DNA of 64,000 nucleotides from Salipiger sp. H15 (GCF_040409955.1 NZ_CP123390.1:112850-176849), one strand, 5' to 3'; positions 52,635 through 62,000 are shown, numbered from the stretch's first letter. Made by a program: numbers and translations. Notes: generated from the sequence alone by a model not told the origin.

Positions 52635-53936
52635 ATGGCAGACACGGAAATGAGACCCGAAGCCTCGCGGCTCGAAACGCTGACCGAAGACTACACGCGC
52701 GAGCCGGTCCCGGCGCATGTGAACACGCGCGGCCTCCAGATCGCGATCATCCAGTGCGCGATCGGCATCACGCTGCCGGTCCTGGCCTACAGCTCCTGGC
52801 TGGCGCAGGAGAACGGCCTCGGAAGTGCCAATTTCGGGTTCTGGGCGGGCAGCTGGATCGTCGCGCTGATCTCGGTCTTCTCAGGCATGGTCGGGGCGCA
52901 GTCGCGGCTCTCGACCTACATGATCCTGCAGTTCTCCTTCGGGCGGACCGGCGCCAAGCTGGTCAACCTCCTGATGGCGGTCATCCTGCTGGGCTGGTAC
53001 GCGGTCACCTGCGAGGAGTTCGGACTGGCCATCTCGCAGGCGCTCGAGACCATGCTCGGGATCGACCTGAACGTGCAGCTCGCGACGCTGGCGGGCTCGG
53101 TGCTGATGGCGCTCACCACGATCTTCGGCTTCCAGATGATCGAGAAGTTCTCGCGCTTCTCGGTGCCGCTGCTCGCGGGCTTCATGGTCTATGTCGCGCT
53201 GCAGGCCACCGGCAGCGGCGATGTGGCGCTCGACTGGTCCCGGAGCGCAACCGCCGAGGCCGAGGTCTCGCTCATCTCGACGGTCATCGGGCTTTTCGTG
53301 ATTGCCGCCGTGCTGATGCCCGACTTCACCCGCTTCTGCCCCAACAGCCGCGAGAGCATCATCGCCTCGGTGGTCGGGCTGGGCTTCACCTTCCCGATGG
53401 TGGCGCTGCTGGCGGCCATCCCGGCGGTGCGCACGGGCGAGTCCGACCTGATCATGATCATGGCGGGCATGGGGGTCGTCTTCGCCGCGCTCTTCGTTCT
53501 CGTCTTCGCCACGTGGTCGACCAACATCACCAACCTCTACTCGTCGACGCTGACGCTTTCGACCATCGCGACGAAGGTCCCGAGCTGGAAGCTGACCGTG
53601 CTCGGCGCGGTCGTCGCGACCGCTGCAGCGATGGGCGGCCTCGCGGGGGAGTTCACCACCTTCCTGCTGTTCATCGGGGTGACCACCACGCCGCTCGTCG
53701 GCATCTACGTCGTCGATTTCTTCCTGATCCGCGGACGCGACTATGACCTGCGCCGGCTCGAAGCCGCACCCGCCATCGGCTGGCCGGCCCTGGTATCCTG
53801 GGCCCTCGGCTCGACGCTCGGATATCTCACCGAGAACGGCTTGCTGAGCCTGACCGGCCTCTCCGCGATCGACGCGCTCATCCCGACCGCCCTGCTCTAC
53901 TTCGTGCTGGCGAAACTGCTCGGGCGCAGGGCCTGA
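52635..53936 (+). CDS. NCS1-family nucleobase permease (cytosine-permease type)
   Basis: This 433-residue inner-membrane transporter has about 12 helices and the NCS1 pattern of CodB-type permeases: AIIQCAIGITLPVLAYSSWL, FWAGSWIVALISVFSGMVGA, LLGWYAVTCEEFGLAISQAL and VLMPDFTRFCPNSRESIIAS. It imports a purine, pyrimidine or related ring with protons or sodium. A GGGGGGG site precedes the ATG. A hairpin (53944-53969) and then the dipeptidase gene follow, so the natural cargo may be a peptide-linked or nitrogen-ring compound; that is inference. Confidence 0.88.
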   Translation: MADTEMRPEASRLETLTEDYTREPVPAHVNTRGLQIAIIQCAIGITLPVLAYSSWLAQENGLGSANFGFWAGSWIVALISVFSGMVGAQSRLSTYMILQFSFGRTGAKLVNLLMAVILLGWYAVTCEEFGLAISQALETMLGIDLNVQLATLAGSVLMALTTIFGFQMIEKFSRFSVPLLAGFMVYVALQATGSGDVALDWSRSATAEAEVSLISTVIGLFVIAAVLMPDFTRFCPNSRESIIASVVGLGFTFPMVALLAAIPAVRTGESDLIMIMAGMGVVFAALFVLVFATWSTNITNLYSSTLTLSTIATKVPSWKLTVLGAVVATAAAMGGLAGEFTTFLLFIGVTTTPLVGIYVVDFFLIRGRDYDLRRLEAAPAIGWPALVSWALGSTLGYLTENGLLSLTGLSAIDALIPTALLYFVLAKLLGRRA

Positions 53937-53943
53937 GACAACG

Positions 53944-53969
53944 GGCGCCGCGGCGGACCCCGCGGCGCC
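53944..53969 (+). terminator. Hairpin between permease and pepD
   Basis: A perfect ten-base stem GGCGCCGCGG / CCGCGGCGCC with a six-base loop lies directly after the permease stop and before the next start. It probably attenuates or protects the message inside the operon, as pepD follows after 14 bases. Confidence 0.6.
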
Positions 53970-53983
53970 GAAGGGATATTCCG

Positions 53984-55465
53984 ATGAACGCGACTGCAGC
54001 ACTCTCGGGGCTTTCACCCCATGCCGTCTGGCATCACTTCGCGCGGCTGAGCGGGATCCCCCGCGGATCGGGCAAGGAGCAGGAGGCCGCCGCCTTCGTG
54101 CAGGGCGTCGGGCTGGCGCTGAACCTCGAGACGCGCACCGACGCACGCGGGAACGTCGTCATCCGCAAGCCCGCCACGCGCGGCATGGAGGACCGCCCCG
54201 CCGTCGCGCTGCAATGCCATCTCGACATGGTGCAGCAGCAGGTGGAGGGCCGCGGCTTCGACTTCGACACCGACCCGATCGAGCTGGTCGTCGACGGCGA
54301 CTGGGTCACCGCCAATGGCACCACGCTCGGCGCCGACAACGGCATCGGCGTCGCCCTCGCCCTTGCGGTGCTCACCGGCACCGAGCTGGCCCATCCCGCG
54401 ATCGAGGCGGTCTTCACCGTCGACGAGGAGGTCGGGATGACCGGCGCTGAGGCACTGACCGCCGACCAGCTGAGCGCGCGCTACCTGATCAACCTCGACA
54501 TGGAGAGCGATCACGAGCTGACCATCGGCTGCGCCGGTGCCGTCGATATCGTCGCCGAGGGCCTCTGCGACGAGCGCCCGCTGGATGCCGGCTCCTGCCA
54601 GTTCGAGCTGCGGGTCGACGGCGGGCTGGGCGGGCACTCGGGGCTCGACATCCACCTTGGCCGGATGAATGCGATTGCGACGCTGGCCGAGACGCTGGCC
54701 CGCCTCGGGCAGGCGGTGCCGCTGGTTCTCACCTTTCTCGAAGGCGGCACGGTCGCCAATGTCATCCCAGGCAGCGCCAGCGCGCGCTTCGCCGTCGCTC
54801 CGCAGGCAGTCCCCATGCTGCAAGCGGCCCTAGCCGCGCTGCCGGAGCTGATCGTGCCCCACCTCGCGGCAGAGGCAGGGGTGCGGATCACCTGCGAGCC
54901 GGTGACGGGCGCCGTTACCAAGGGGCTCGATCCCGTGTTCCAAGCCGCGCTGGTCGAGGCCCTGCGCCGCCTGCCGACGGGGGTCATCGCGATGAGCGCC
55001 TCGGTGCCCGGCCTGGTCGAGACGTCGAACAACCTCTCCACCGCGAGGGTGGCGGAGGGGCGGATGCGGATCGTCTGCCTCGCCCGCAGCTGCGTCGAGG
55101 GCCACAAGCCCGCCGTGCTGCGGGCGGTGCAGGACTGCCTTGCGCCGACGGGTGCCGCGATCACCTGCGCCAACGACGCGCCGGGCTGGGAGCCGGTCCC
55201 CGACAGCGCGCTCCTGCAGGTCATGTCGGACGCCTGTGCGGCGATCCATGGCCAGCCGCCTGCCGTGATCGCCATTCACGCGGGCCTCGAGACGGGGATC
55301 CTGTCGAACACGTTCCCGGGCATGCAGATGGTCTCCTACGGGCCCAATATCGAAGGTGCCCACACACCCGGCGAGCGGGTGCAGATCTCGTCGGTCCAGA
55401 AGGTCTGGGCCGTGCTGCAGCGAACCCTCGCCACAATTCCCCAAGAGGAAGGAACAGCCGAATGA
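53984..55465 (+). CDS. pepD: Aminoacyl-histidine dipeptidase (M20 family)
   Basis: This 493-residue cytoplasmic metallopeptidase cleaves X-His dipeptides such as carnosine. Motifs of the PepD type are present: HFARLSGIPRGSGKEQEAAA, ALQCHLDMVQQQ, TTLGADNGIGVALALAVLTG, VFTVDEEVGMTGAEAL and LINLDMESDHELTIGCAG, which hold the zinc ligands. The C-terminal AIHAGLETGILSNTFPGMQM and SYGPNIEGAHTPGERV match too. The length is normal. The stop overlaps the next gene (ATGA). It forms an operon with the permease and M29 gene. Confidence 0.94.
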   Translation: MNATAALSGLSPHAVWHHFARLSGIPRGSGKEQEAAAFVQGVGLALNLETRTDARGNVVIRKPATRGMEDRPAVALQCHLDMVQQQVEGRGFDFDTDPIELVVDGDWVTANGTTLGADNGIGVALALAVLTGTELAHPAIEAVFTVDEEVGMTGAEALTADQLSARYLINLDMESDHELTIGCAGAVDIVAEGLCDERPLDAGSCQFELRVDGGLGGHSGLDIHLGRMNAIATLAETLARLGQAVPLVLTFLEGGTVANVIPGSASARFAVAPQAVPMLQAALAALPELIVPHLAAEAGVRITCEPVTGAVTKGLDPVFQAALVEALRRLPTGVIAMSASVPGLVETSNNLSTARVAEGRMRIVCLARSCVEGHKPAVLRAVQDCLAPTGAAITCANDAPGWEPVPDSALLQVMSDACAAIHGQPPAVIAIHAGLETGILSNTFPGMQMVSYGPNIEGAHTPGERVQISSVQKVWAVLQRTLATIPQEEGTAE

Positions 55466-56526
55466 CCGCCAAGGTCTCTGACAAGCACATGCGCGTTGCG
55501 CGCCGGATCATCCAGGACATGTTCGCCGTCAAGCCCGGCGAGGTCGTGGCCCTCACCGCGGATGACGGCACCGATCCCGAGATCACCCGGGGGTTCTACG
55601 AGGCCGCGGTCGAGGTCGATGCCAAGCCGCTCGTCCTGCAGTTCCGCAAGGCCCGCAACAACGGCGAGGCGGGCATGGCGGACTGGCCCGCCGCGGCGAT
55701 GGAAGCCGCGCTGAAACATGCCGACGTCTGGATCGAGAACAACGAGGCCTTCACGCTCTATTCCTCGATGTGGGAACGGGTGCTCGAGGCGAACGAGCGG
55801 ATCCGCTACAACGTGCTCGCGGGCAGCAGCATCGACAGCCTCGAGCGGGTGTTCTGCGACTTCGACATCTCGCGGATGGCGCGGATCATCGAAAAGATCG
55901 TCGCGCTGGCGAAACAGGCCGGAAGGGTGCGCGCGAAAGGCGCCAGCGGGACTGATGTGACCTTCGATCTGGACCCGACCCACGTCATCGACTTCGACAG
56001 CGGCGACTTCTCGAAGAAGAAGTTCGGCACCGCACCCGGCTACGTGAACCTCGTGCCGAAGACCGGCACGATGGAGGGGCGTATCGTCTTCGACATGATC
56101 ATGCACGCCGACCTGTCGCAGGGCGGAACCGTCGAGTTCGAGATGCGGAACGGCAGGATCACCGGCTACGGCGGCTCCCATGGCCACCTTCTGCGCGATT
56201 ACGTCGAGGGCTTTGACGAGGAGAACATGCGCAAGATCAGCCACATGATGATCGGTCTCTGCGCGGGCGTGCGCGACCTCAGCTGGGAAATCGTCGAGGA
56301 CGAACGCATCTGGGGCGGCATCGACTTCGGCTTCGGCCACACCTCGCCGCTCGACATGCCGCCGCACGGGCAGATCGCCAGCTCGCATTTCGACGGGATC
56401 TCGACCCGCGCCACGATCTGGTTCGACGATGTGCTGATCCTCGAGAACGGCGTCTTCGTGCATCCCGACATCAAGGACGATGCCGAGGCCCTGCTGGCGG
56501 AGTACGAAGCCGAGCGAAAGGCGTAA
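55462..56526 (+). CDS. M29-type aminopeptidase-like protein
   Basis: This 354-residue protein belongs to the M29 (thermophilic aminopeptidase) superfamily by its sequence layout: VKPGEVVALTADDGTDPEIT at the start, DVWIENNEAFTLYSSMWERV, GTVEFEMRNGRITGYGG, IWGGIDFGFGHTSP, and SSHFDGISTRATIWFDDVLI near the end. The HxD at residues 309-311 is also the arrangement of 2,5-dihydroxypyridine dioxygenases (NicX), which are homologues of M29, so an aromatic-ring dioxygenase is an alternative. The permease and PepD partners do not settle the choice. The start overlaps the pepD stop. Confidence 0.78.
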   Translation: MTAKVSDKHMRVARRIIQDMFAVKPGEVVALTADDGTDPEITRGFYEAAVEVDAKPLVLQFRKARNNGEAGMADWPAAAMEAALKHADVWIENNEAFTLYSSMWERVLEANERIRYNVLAGSSIDSLERVFCDFDISRMARIIEKIVALAKQAGRVRAKGASGTDVTFDLDPTHVIDFDSGDFSKKKFGTAPGYVNLVPKTGTMEGRIVFDMIMHADLSQGGTVEFEMRNGRITGYGGSHGHLLRDYVEGFDEENMRKISHMMIGLCAGVRDLSWEIVEDERIWGGIDFGFGHTSPLDMPPHGQIASSHFDGISTRATIWFDDVLILENGVFVHPDIKDDAEALLAEYEAERKA

Positions 56527-56990
56527 GGATAGCGCGTCCGGCGATCGCGGCACCTTGCTCCCGATCTGGCACCCCGTGATCGCCGAACCAACGCGATGTC
56601 CCCCCAAATCACCGGCAAGGAGGACGGGCCGTGATCTCGACTTTCGGGCCGGCCGCGTCGGAGGCCCGGCACGGTCTCCTTGTTGCAGAGCGGATGTCCG
56701 ACCAAGAAAGGTCCCGCGAGACCCAGCGTCCGTCCCGAAACGGTTGAAACTCGCTGAAACCGTGACCAGTCCAAGCCCTTCTTTCCCTTCTCCCGGCACA
56801 AGAAACGGCGTTGGTCGGAGAATTTTCTTTGCGACGCCGATTGATCCGGAAGAAAGTCGTAAAATAAGCGCCCACGGCACCTGCAACGTCCCTATCCTTG
56901 TTGCAGGCGATGAAGTCCGGACCAGGTTATGGATTTCAGAATCGACCAGCTTTCAAGCGCGTGACAAGCTTCTCGATAGGGAGGAAGGGC
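56527..56990. other. Gene-poor stretch
   Basis: About 460 bases with no supported gene or hairpin. The last ten bases are the GGGAGGAAGG ribosome site of the next gene. A frame opens earlier (56898) but without a site. Confidence 0.35.
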
Positions 56991-57794
56991 ATGATCGGAG
57001 GAGAGGTTAGTGAGGCGCATGCCCGCGCTTGGTTATCGCGAGGTCTGACGACTGAGCTCGTCGAGAAGGCCATCAACGAGTCCCCGACGCCTGCCATAGT
57101 CGACAGAGCCTTTTTGGGCAAAACAGGGCGGAGCATCACGGCGATCGGCCGTGTGGCAGCACGGATTGGTCGGCACCCCGGTTGCATCTACGCCCAGCCT
57201 GTTCAGGCTGGCCGAAATCTCTCTTTGCGAGTCTTGGTTCGCCGCGCCGGCCGTGACTCTGGCATGAAGTACGTAGACCGAGAGAATGACTTCCGTCAGG
57301 ATATGATCAGTTATGTGCTGCGAGATATCTCGATCAGCAGTGCTGGAACCGACGACTCCATAATTAGCCTAACCCGGCACGCAGTCCAAAGATGGATCGA
57401 GAGGGGCGGCGCGAAGGACCCCCGGATCGATCTCCTTCGGAAGCTCGACCGAGCGGTATTGATGGCCATTTTTCACAGCGGCCTATTCGACGCCGCCACG
57501 GAAGTTTCGGCCCAGAATATCACGGACCGAAATGGGCAGGTCGCGCGCTTCGGCGTCCCGGATGCCCATGGAGGACTTTGGGTCGCGGCAGTGTCTTGCC
57601 TCAAGAAATCTCTGGTCGATAGCTACGGCGCTCGTGGTGTGAAGGTCCGATGCGTTGTGACCGTCCTGACGTATATTGGCTGTGATCTGGTGAGCCCGTC
57701 ACAAGCCCTGTACCGTGACCTGGCAATATCGGAAGGGATTTCCGGCGTCGTGCAGAGGTTCCCGGATGAGTTCTTGCCGCTCGGCAGCGACTGA
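56991..57794 (+). CDS. Unrecognised protein, family X copy 1
   Basis: This 267-residue protein has no family I can name. It is clearly related to the product of 58259-59011 through shared blocks: an N-terminal SRGLTTELVEKAINE, then ITAIGRVAARIGRHPGCIYA, a centre SLTRHAVQRWIERGGAKDP, and FGVPDAHGGLWVAAVS. The central H-A-x-Q-R-W-x-E-R motif is the most striking: a histidine, arginine, tryptophan and glutamate that could be catalytic or nucleic-acid-binding. No signal peptide or membrane segment. The GGAGGAAGG site fixes the start. A sulfatase relic lies between the two paralogues. Confidence 0.7.
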   Translation: MIGGEVSEAHARAWLSRGLTTELVEKAINESPTPAIVDRAFLGKTGRSITAIGRVAARIGRHPGCIYAQPVQAGRNLSLRVLVRRAGRDSGMKYVDRENDFRQDMISYVLRDISISSAGTDDSIISLTRHAVQRWIERGGAKDPRIDLLRKLDRAVLMAIFHSGLFDAATEVSAQNITDRNGQVARFGVPDAHGGLWVAAVSCLKKSLVDSYGARGVKVRCVVTVLTYIGCDLVSPSQALYRDLAISEGISGVVQRFPDEFLPLGSD

Positions 57795-57899
57795 AGACAT
57801 CGACATTGGACGCGCGTCGGCAGTGACGCATTCCGCACCATGAAGCACAGAGCCAAATTGGTTGCGGAGGCAAGGGCGCGTCCCCTGCCGCGCGGGCAG

Positions 57900-58190
57900 G
57901 AGACGGCAGATCTCTGTTGACGTTGCATTTTGCAACTTGATCTGGACCTGATCGACCTTTCCGGTGAAGTGGAATGGAACCTCGCAATCGGGCGTCACCG
58001 CGGTTCCTGTATCCTCACCACGTCAAGGGTTTCATCCAGAGAGAAGCGGTTGGGCACAGTCTTTTCGATCCGTCCCTCGGCAACCACTGTTCCATCCACG
58101 GAGAGCGTGCCCAGTCCGCCTTTACCAAGGCCATCGCCGACGTAGGCGAACTCAAAGTTGATCTGGTGGTCGCCCGCCGTCAATGCTTAT
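57900..58190 (-). pseudogene. Arylsulfatase C-terminal domain relic
   Basis: On the minus strand, 58183-57995 encodes TAGDHQINFEFAYVGDGLGK, GGLGTLSVDGTVVAEGRIEK and NRFSLDETLDV. The frame then shifts, and 57998-57915 gives TPDCEVPFHFTGKVDQVQIK. Joined, this is the beta-domain end of a long arylsulfatase, like the last 80 residues of the 24282-26660 gene (AGEHELKMDFDYEGG... VSTDYQAPFDFQGELEEVVV). It has lost everything upstream, has a frameshift near 57997, and lacks the natural stop. Confidence 0.8.
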
Positions 58191-58258
58191 TCCGCTGTGA
58201 TCGAGGTTGTGTCTTCCTGTAGCCAGAGAATGGGGCGTCCTACAGGATGAGCAACTGA

Positions 58259-59011
58259 ATGAGCGAGAGGATGTCGGCGGCCTTGGCGCGAGCAACCTTG
58301 TCACGTGGCCTCGCACTTCGCGCGATCCGCGAGGCTGCGGCACTGCCGGCGACTGATGAGATCAGGTTTTTCAGGGGAGCCGGGACATCCATCAAGGCGC
58401 TCGGGCGCGCTGCCCAGAAGATGATCCGGCGGCCGGATATCGTCTATGCGAAGGTCAGAGGATCCGTCGATGCTCCGGTCCTGGTGTCGATTTCACGCAC
58501 AGCAGGGCGGGATATCTTGGAGAAGCGTAGCGGCAACGCCAACGCCGAACACGCGTGCGACTTGATCACGTACTACAGCATCATTTTCGATCCGCGCACG
58601 CAGAGACTGGCATGGTGTCATCTGCCGGTCCTGGCTCACGCGCTTCAGCGTTGGGCGGAGCGCGGCATTGGTGATCCCCGAGAGGCCCTCCTGGCGCAAC
58701 TGGATGCCGAGGTCATACGTATCCTGACGCTGGGCGATATCCTCGACAGGGCCCTTGAGCACGCGTCCCGACGCGGACCTACTGATGCGCGCACGACCTT
58801 CGGCGTTCCCGCTGACGGCGGCATCTGGGTTGCTGCAACCCATGGCGAACGAAATAGCAATGGCCGGATGAGCAACGGCTTGAGCCTCAGAACCTTCCTG
58901 GGTGAGGCCGAAATGAACGAGGAGCGACGCGCCTATCGTGCAGTCGCGCTATCGCAGGACATCGTGGCCGCCGAAAGGCAATGGCCCGAGGCGTTCACAA
59001 GCGGCCATTGA
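58259..59011 (+). CDS. Unrecognised protein, family X copy 2
   Basis: This 250-residue protein is a divergent paralogue of the 56991-57794 product, sharing SRGLALRAIREA, TSIKALGRAAQKMIRRPDIV, VLAHALQRWAERGIGDPREA and FGVPADGGIWVAATH. Between the paralogues the N-terminal third and the central motif region (HALQRWAER) are best kept; the C-terminus diverges. An AGGA lies 11 bases before the ATG, which is rather far. The coding bias is normal. It is transcribed in the same direction as copy 1. Neither copy has a known domain. Confidence 0.7.
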   Translation: MSERMSAALARATLSRGLALRAIREAAALPATDEIRFFRGAGTSIKALGRAAQKMIRRPDIVYAKVRGSVDAPVLVSISRTAGRDILEKRSGNANAEHACDLITYYSIIFDPRTQRLAWCHLPVLAHALQRWAERGIGDPREALLAQLDAEVIRILTLGDILDRALEHASRRGPTDARTTFGVPADGGIWVAATHGERNSNGRMSNGLSLRTFLGEAEMNEERRAYRAVALSQDIVAAERQWPEAFTSGH

Positions 59012-59271
59012 TGGCAATGAAGGTGGTCAATGCGCTGACACAGGGGGTCTCAGCGCGCAGCGGGCCGTTCGGGGGGACTGGCTCTGGCGCGAGACGCGGG
59101 CGACATCCCCGTGAGCATCCTCGTCGGACACATGGAGACCGATTTCGCCCTGGCGGAATGCATGCGCCCTGGCAACGCTCGCGCGTTCACGCGGTGCTGC
59201 CGGTTGATCTCCCCGCTCGAAGAGGCGCGCCATGTGTAAGCAGATCACCGGGACCTGGAGCCCGATCCAGT
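59012..59271. other. Intergenic stretch downstream of family X copy 2
   Basis: A frame here reads DIPVSILVGHMETDFALAEC and stops before 59250; it has no start or match. It may be another relic. No gene is supported. Confidence 0.4.
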
Positions 59272-60264
59272 TCAGAAGAACATCCCGTCCAGTCGCTCGA
59301 AGACCCAGAAAGTGGCGATGATCCCGATGCCATAGACGGCAGCAACCGGAGCTGCCCGCGGCAGGGCGACGAGGCGGCGCAGCAGCGCCACCAACGCCAG
59401 CAGCGCACCGATGAAGGTAAGCTGGCCCAGTTCCACGCCGACGTTGAAGAACAGCAGCGCCAGTGGGATATCTCCCTGCGGCAGGCCGATCTTCACCAGC
59501 GCGCCGGCGAAGCCGAAGCCGTGCAAGAGGCCGAAGGCGAAGGCGACGATCCAGGGCCAGCGGGTCGCGAGGCTGTGGCGGCCGCGGCGCAGGTGGATGG
59601 CCTCGACGGCGACCAGCAGGATGCTGAGCGCGATCAGCGTCTCGACCGGCGGGGGCGGCAGCGAGACGTAGCCAAAGGTGGCGAGCGCCAGCGTGATCGA
59701 ATGCGCGACGGTGAAGGCAGTGACGGTCTTCAGCAGCATCGGCCAGCCGCGCACGATCAGCATCAGCGCGGCGACGAAGGTCAGGTGGTCGACCCCCTCG
59801 AGGATATGCTGAATGCCGAGCCGGGTGTAGGTCTGCACCACGGCCCAGGTCGACGGCGCCTCGGGGATGGTCACGGCGGGCTCGCGCGGGCGCAGCAGGA
59901 ATCTCTGATGGGTGCCGTCCAGCAGCGCGACATTGACCAGCGTGTCCATGGTGGTGCGGTCGAGATTGTCGATCCGCAGCTCAGTGCCGGGCAGCCCCGC
60001 GTCGCCGGTGAGGCCGTAGCGGAAGAGCACGAAGCCCTCGACGAGAGTCTCGCCGGGCACCAGTGTCAGGGTCAGGGCCGGATCGAAGGCGGGGCGGATG
60101 TTCTGCACCATGCCGTCGCGAGTCGGCACCTTCCAGAGGAGCTCGTAACGCTGCGGTGCGACCTCGTCGATCTGCAGGAAGGCGGGCCGGATTTCATGCG
60201 CTCGGGCCTGCGGGGTCAGCGTGACAAGGCATAGGATCAAGACGGAGAACAGGCGCAGTATCAT
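59272..60264 (-). CDS. HupE/UreJ-family membrane protein
   Basis: This 330-residue protein has a signal/first helix ([20 protein letters not shown]), an extracytoplasmic segment ([20 protein letters not shown]) and a C-terminal block of about six membrane helices with histidines typical of HupE/UreJ_2 proteins: [40 protein letters not shown] and [20 protein letters not shown]. These are thought to act as nickel or other metal permeases or accessory proteins, but this version is not paired with a hydrogenase or urease. The ATG at 60264 is chosen for the signal peptide; the GGAG is 12 bases away. Confidence 0.82.
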   Translation of the reverse strand: MILRLFSVLILCLVTLTPQARAHEIRPAFLQIDEVAPQRYELLWKVPTRDGMVQNIRPAFDPALTLTLVPGETLVEGFVLFRYGLTGDAGLPGTELRIDNLDRTTMDTLVNVALLDGTHQRFLLRPREPAVTIPEAPSTWAVVQTYTRLGIQHILEGVDHLTFVAALMLIVRGWPMLLKTVTAFTVAHSITLALATFGYVSLPPPPVETLIALSILLVAVEAIHLRRGRHSLATRWPWIVAFAFGLLHGFGFAGALVKIGLPQGDIPLALLFFNVGVELGQLTFIGALLALVALLRRLVALPRAAPVAAVYGIGIIATFWVFERLDGMFF

Positions 60265-60304
60265 GGCCGCGCGTACTCCTGCCGCACCGCATCGGGCACA
60301 CCCT

Positions 60305-60970
60305 CGGCCTACAAGGATCTGCCCAACTTCGACTTCTCGTCCAGCGAGATGAACGAGGCAACGGTGCGCCAGTTGCATCGCGGCGAGTTCATGGAAGGAG
60401 CGCAGAACGTCGTTCTCATCGGCGGCCCCGGGACCGGGAAGACCCACATCGCAACCGCGCTCGGCATCCATGCCATCGAGCATCATCGCCGGAGAGTGCG
60501 CTTCTTCTCGACCATCGAACTCGTCAACGCTCTCGAGCAGGAGAAGGCCAAGGGAAAAGCCGGACACATCGCAGAGACCCTCACCCGCCTCGACCGGGTG
60601 ATCCTGGACGAGCTCGGATACCTGCCGTTCAGCCCTTCAGGGGGCGCCTTGCTCTTCCATTTGCTGAGCAAGTTATACGAGCGCACCAGCGTGATCATCA
60701 CCACGAACCTCAGCTTCAGCGAGTGGGCCACAGTGTTCGGTGACGCCAAGATAACCACCGCGCTCCTCGATCGGCTGACCCATCGCTGCCACATCCTCGA
60801 GACCGGAAACGACAGCTTCCGCTTCAAGGACAGCGCGGCTGCAGCAACGCGGAAAAAGAGGGAGGGAAGCCATGTCTTGACCCAATCATGACCCCCTCGG
60901 CATAATCCAAGGTGGGTCACTTCTCGATGGAAAACCCGGATCAGTTCTGGGTGGAAATCAACACTTTGCG
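60305..60970 (+). mobile_element. 5'-truncated IS21 element
   Basis: The left part of the element, including istA and the first third of istB, is gone; the junction lies near 60305, directly against the HupE upstream sequence. The right end (60892-60970) keeps GTGGGTCACTTCTCGATGGA followed by a second, similar GGATCAGTTCTGGGTGGAAA and then ATCAACA, the repeated-end structure known for IS21 elements. It cannot move on its own. Confidence 0.7.
60308..60891 (+). pseudogene. istB-type ATPase, N-terminus missing
   Basis: From about 60308 the frame reads [40 protein letters not shown] with Walker [10 protein letters not shown], then [20 protein letters not shown] (Walker B) and [20 protein letters not shown]. 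These are the IstB helper ATPase motifs of IS21. About the first 70 residues are missing. An internal ATG at 60349 opens a 180-codon frame, but a functional product is unlikely without istA. Confidence 0.85.
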
Positions 60971-61025
60971 GCCATTCGGACTGACGGAGCAGATTTGGGA
61001 TGTTCTGGTTACGAGCCACCTGGGA

Positions 61026-61913
61026 TTACCTCAGCGCCGCCGCTAAGAGTGATGCGACATGGCGCAGAGCGCGGTCCTTGGCACGACGTCGATGCCAAGC
61101 CAGATGCAGAGGAAAGCCATCTACAGGGATCGGGGTCGGGAGGGTCACCAAGTCACCTGCGGTGGCCACAACTCTGGACGGCAGCATCGCTATCATTTCC
61201 GAGCCGCGCAGCAGATCTGGCACCATGCCGAAGCTAGGCACCACCAATCCAACGCGGCGCGTCCGGCCAAGCCTGGAGAGTTCCGTGTCCAGCTGGCTGC
61301 GGGTCTCTCCTCGTCCCGATACAAGGATATGAGGCCAAGAGAGCCAGCTATCGAGGTCGAAGGCCGCAAGCGCGGGATGATCCTGGCGTAGCGCGACAAC
61401 ATAGTTCTCGGACATAAGCTCTTCACGTTGAATCTCTTCGTCGTCTTCAGGAAGGACGGAGATGGCGAGGTCAGTGCTTCCATCCACCAGCGCGGCCTTC
61501 GCTGCCGCAGCGCCGTGCCATGGCTGAATGACGAGGTCGATGCCAGGAGCGGTCTCGCTCAAGGCACGCTGCAGCGGACCAACGACGACGAGTGCCGGAT
61601 AGTCAGCCATCGCGATCCGAATGTGTTGATGGACCTCGGACAACGGCACCTCGAGCGGATCGACCAGATCGGTGACACCGGCCAGCAGCGTTTTCAGGGG
61701 AGCGCGAAGTGATGCCGCCTTGGCAGTAAGTCGCATTGTGCCGCGCCCGCGCTCGAGCAGCTCATCGCGGAACAGGTGTCGACAGCGTTGCAAGGCGGCC
61801 GAAGCAGCGGGTTGCGACATGTTCAACCTGTCAGCCGCGCGGCTGACATGCGCCTCGTCCAGCAGCGCATCGAGAACCACCAAAAGGTTCAGATCGAGTC
61901 CACGCAAATTCAT
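61026..61913 (-). CDS. LysR-family regulator
   Basis: This 295-residue regulator has a normal LysR helix-turn-helix (VVLDALLDEAHVSRAADRLN, MSQPAASAALQRCRHLFRDE, LLERGRGTMRLT) and an effector domain (HIRIAMADYPALVVVGPLQR, LAISVLPEDDEEIQREELMS). It is divergent from the flavodoxin-fold oxidoreductase gene over 87 bases and is presumably its activator. The ligand is unknown; the group includes NodD/LinR-like regulators of redox enzymes. Confidence 0.92.
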   Translation of the reverse strand: MNLRGLDLNLLVVLDALLDEAHVSRAADRLNMSQPAASAALQRCRHLFRDELLERGRGTMRLTAKAASLRAPLKTLLAGVTDLVDPLEVPLSEVHQHIRIAMADYPALVVVGPLQRALSETAPGIDLVIQPWHGAAAAKAALVDGSTDLAISVLPEDDEEIQREELMSENYVVALRQDHPALAAFDLDSWLSWPHILVSGRGETRSQLDTELSRLGRTRRVGLVVPSFGMVPDLLRGSEMIAMLPSRVVATAGDLVTLPTPIPVDGFPLHLAWHRRRAKDRALRHVASLLAAALR

Positions 61914-62000
61914 GAAGCTGATAATAGACTAGATGAACGACCGATTGGAATGATTTCTCAAGGTACAGCATCGTCCGGTTATCCAATCAAGGAGACGACG

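Noticed and set aside
52881..54146. 421-codon minus-strand frame across the permease gene
   Set aside because: Antisense shadow of the NCS1 permease; composition is Arg/Asp-rich and no domain is visible.
58981..60234. 417-codon open frame on the plus strand
   Set aside because: It lies mostly antisense to the HupE-like gene, is very rich in Gly, Arg, Gln and Asp, and has no start context.
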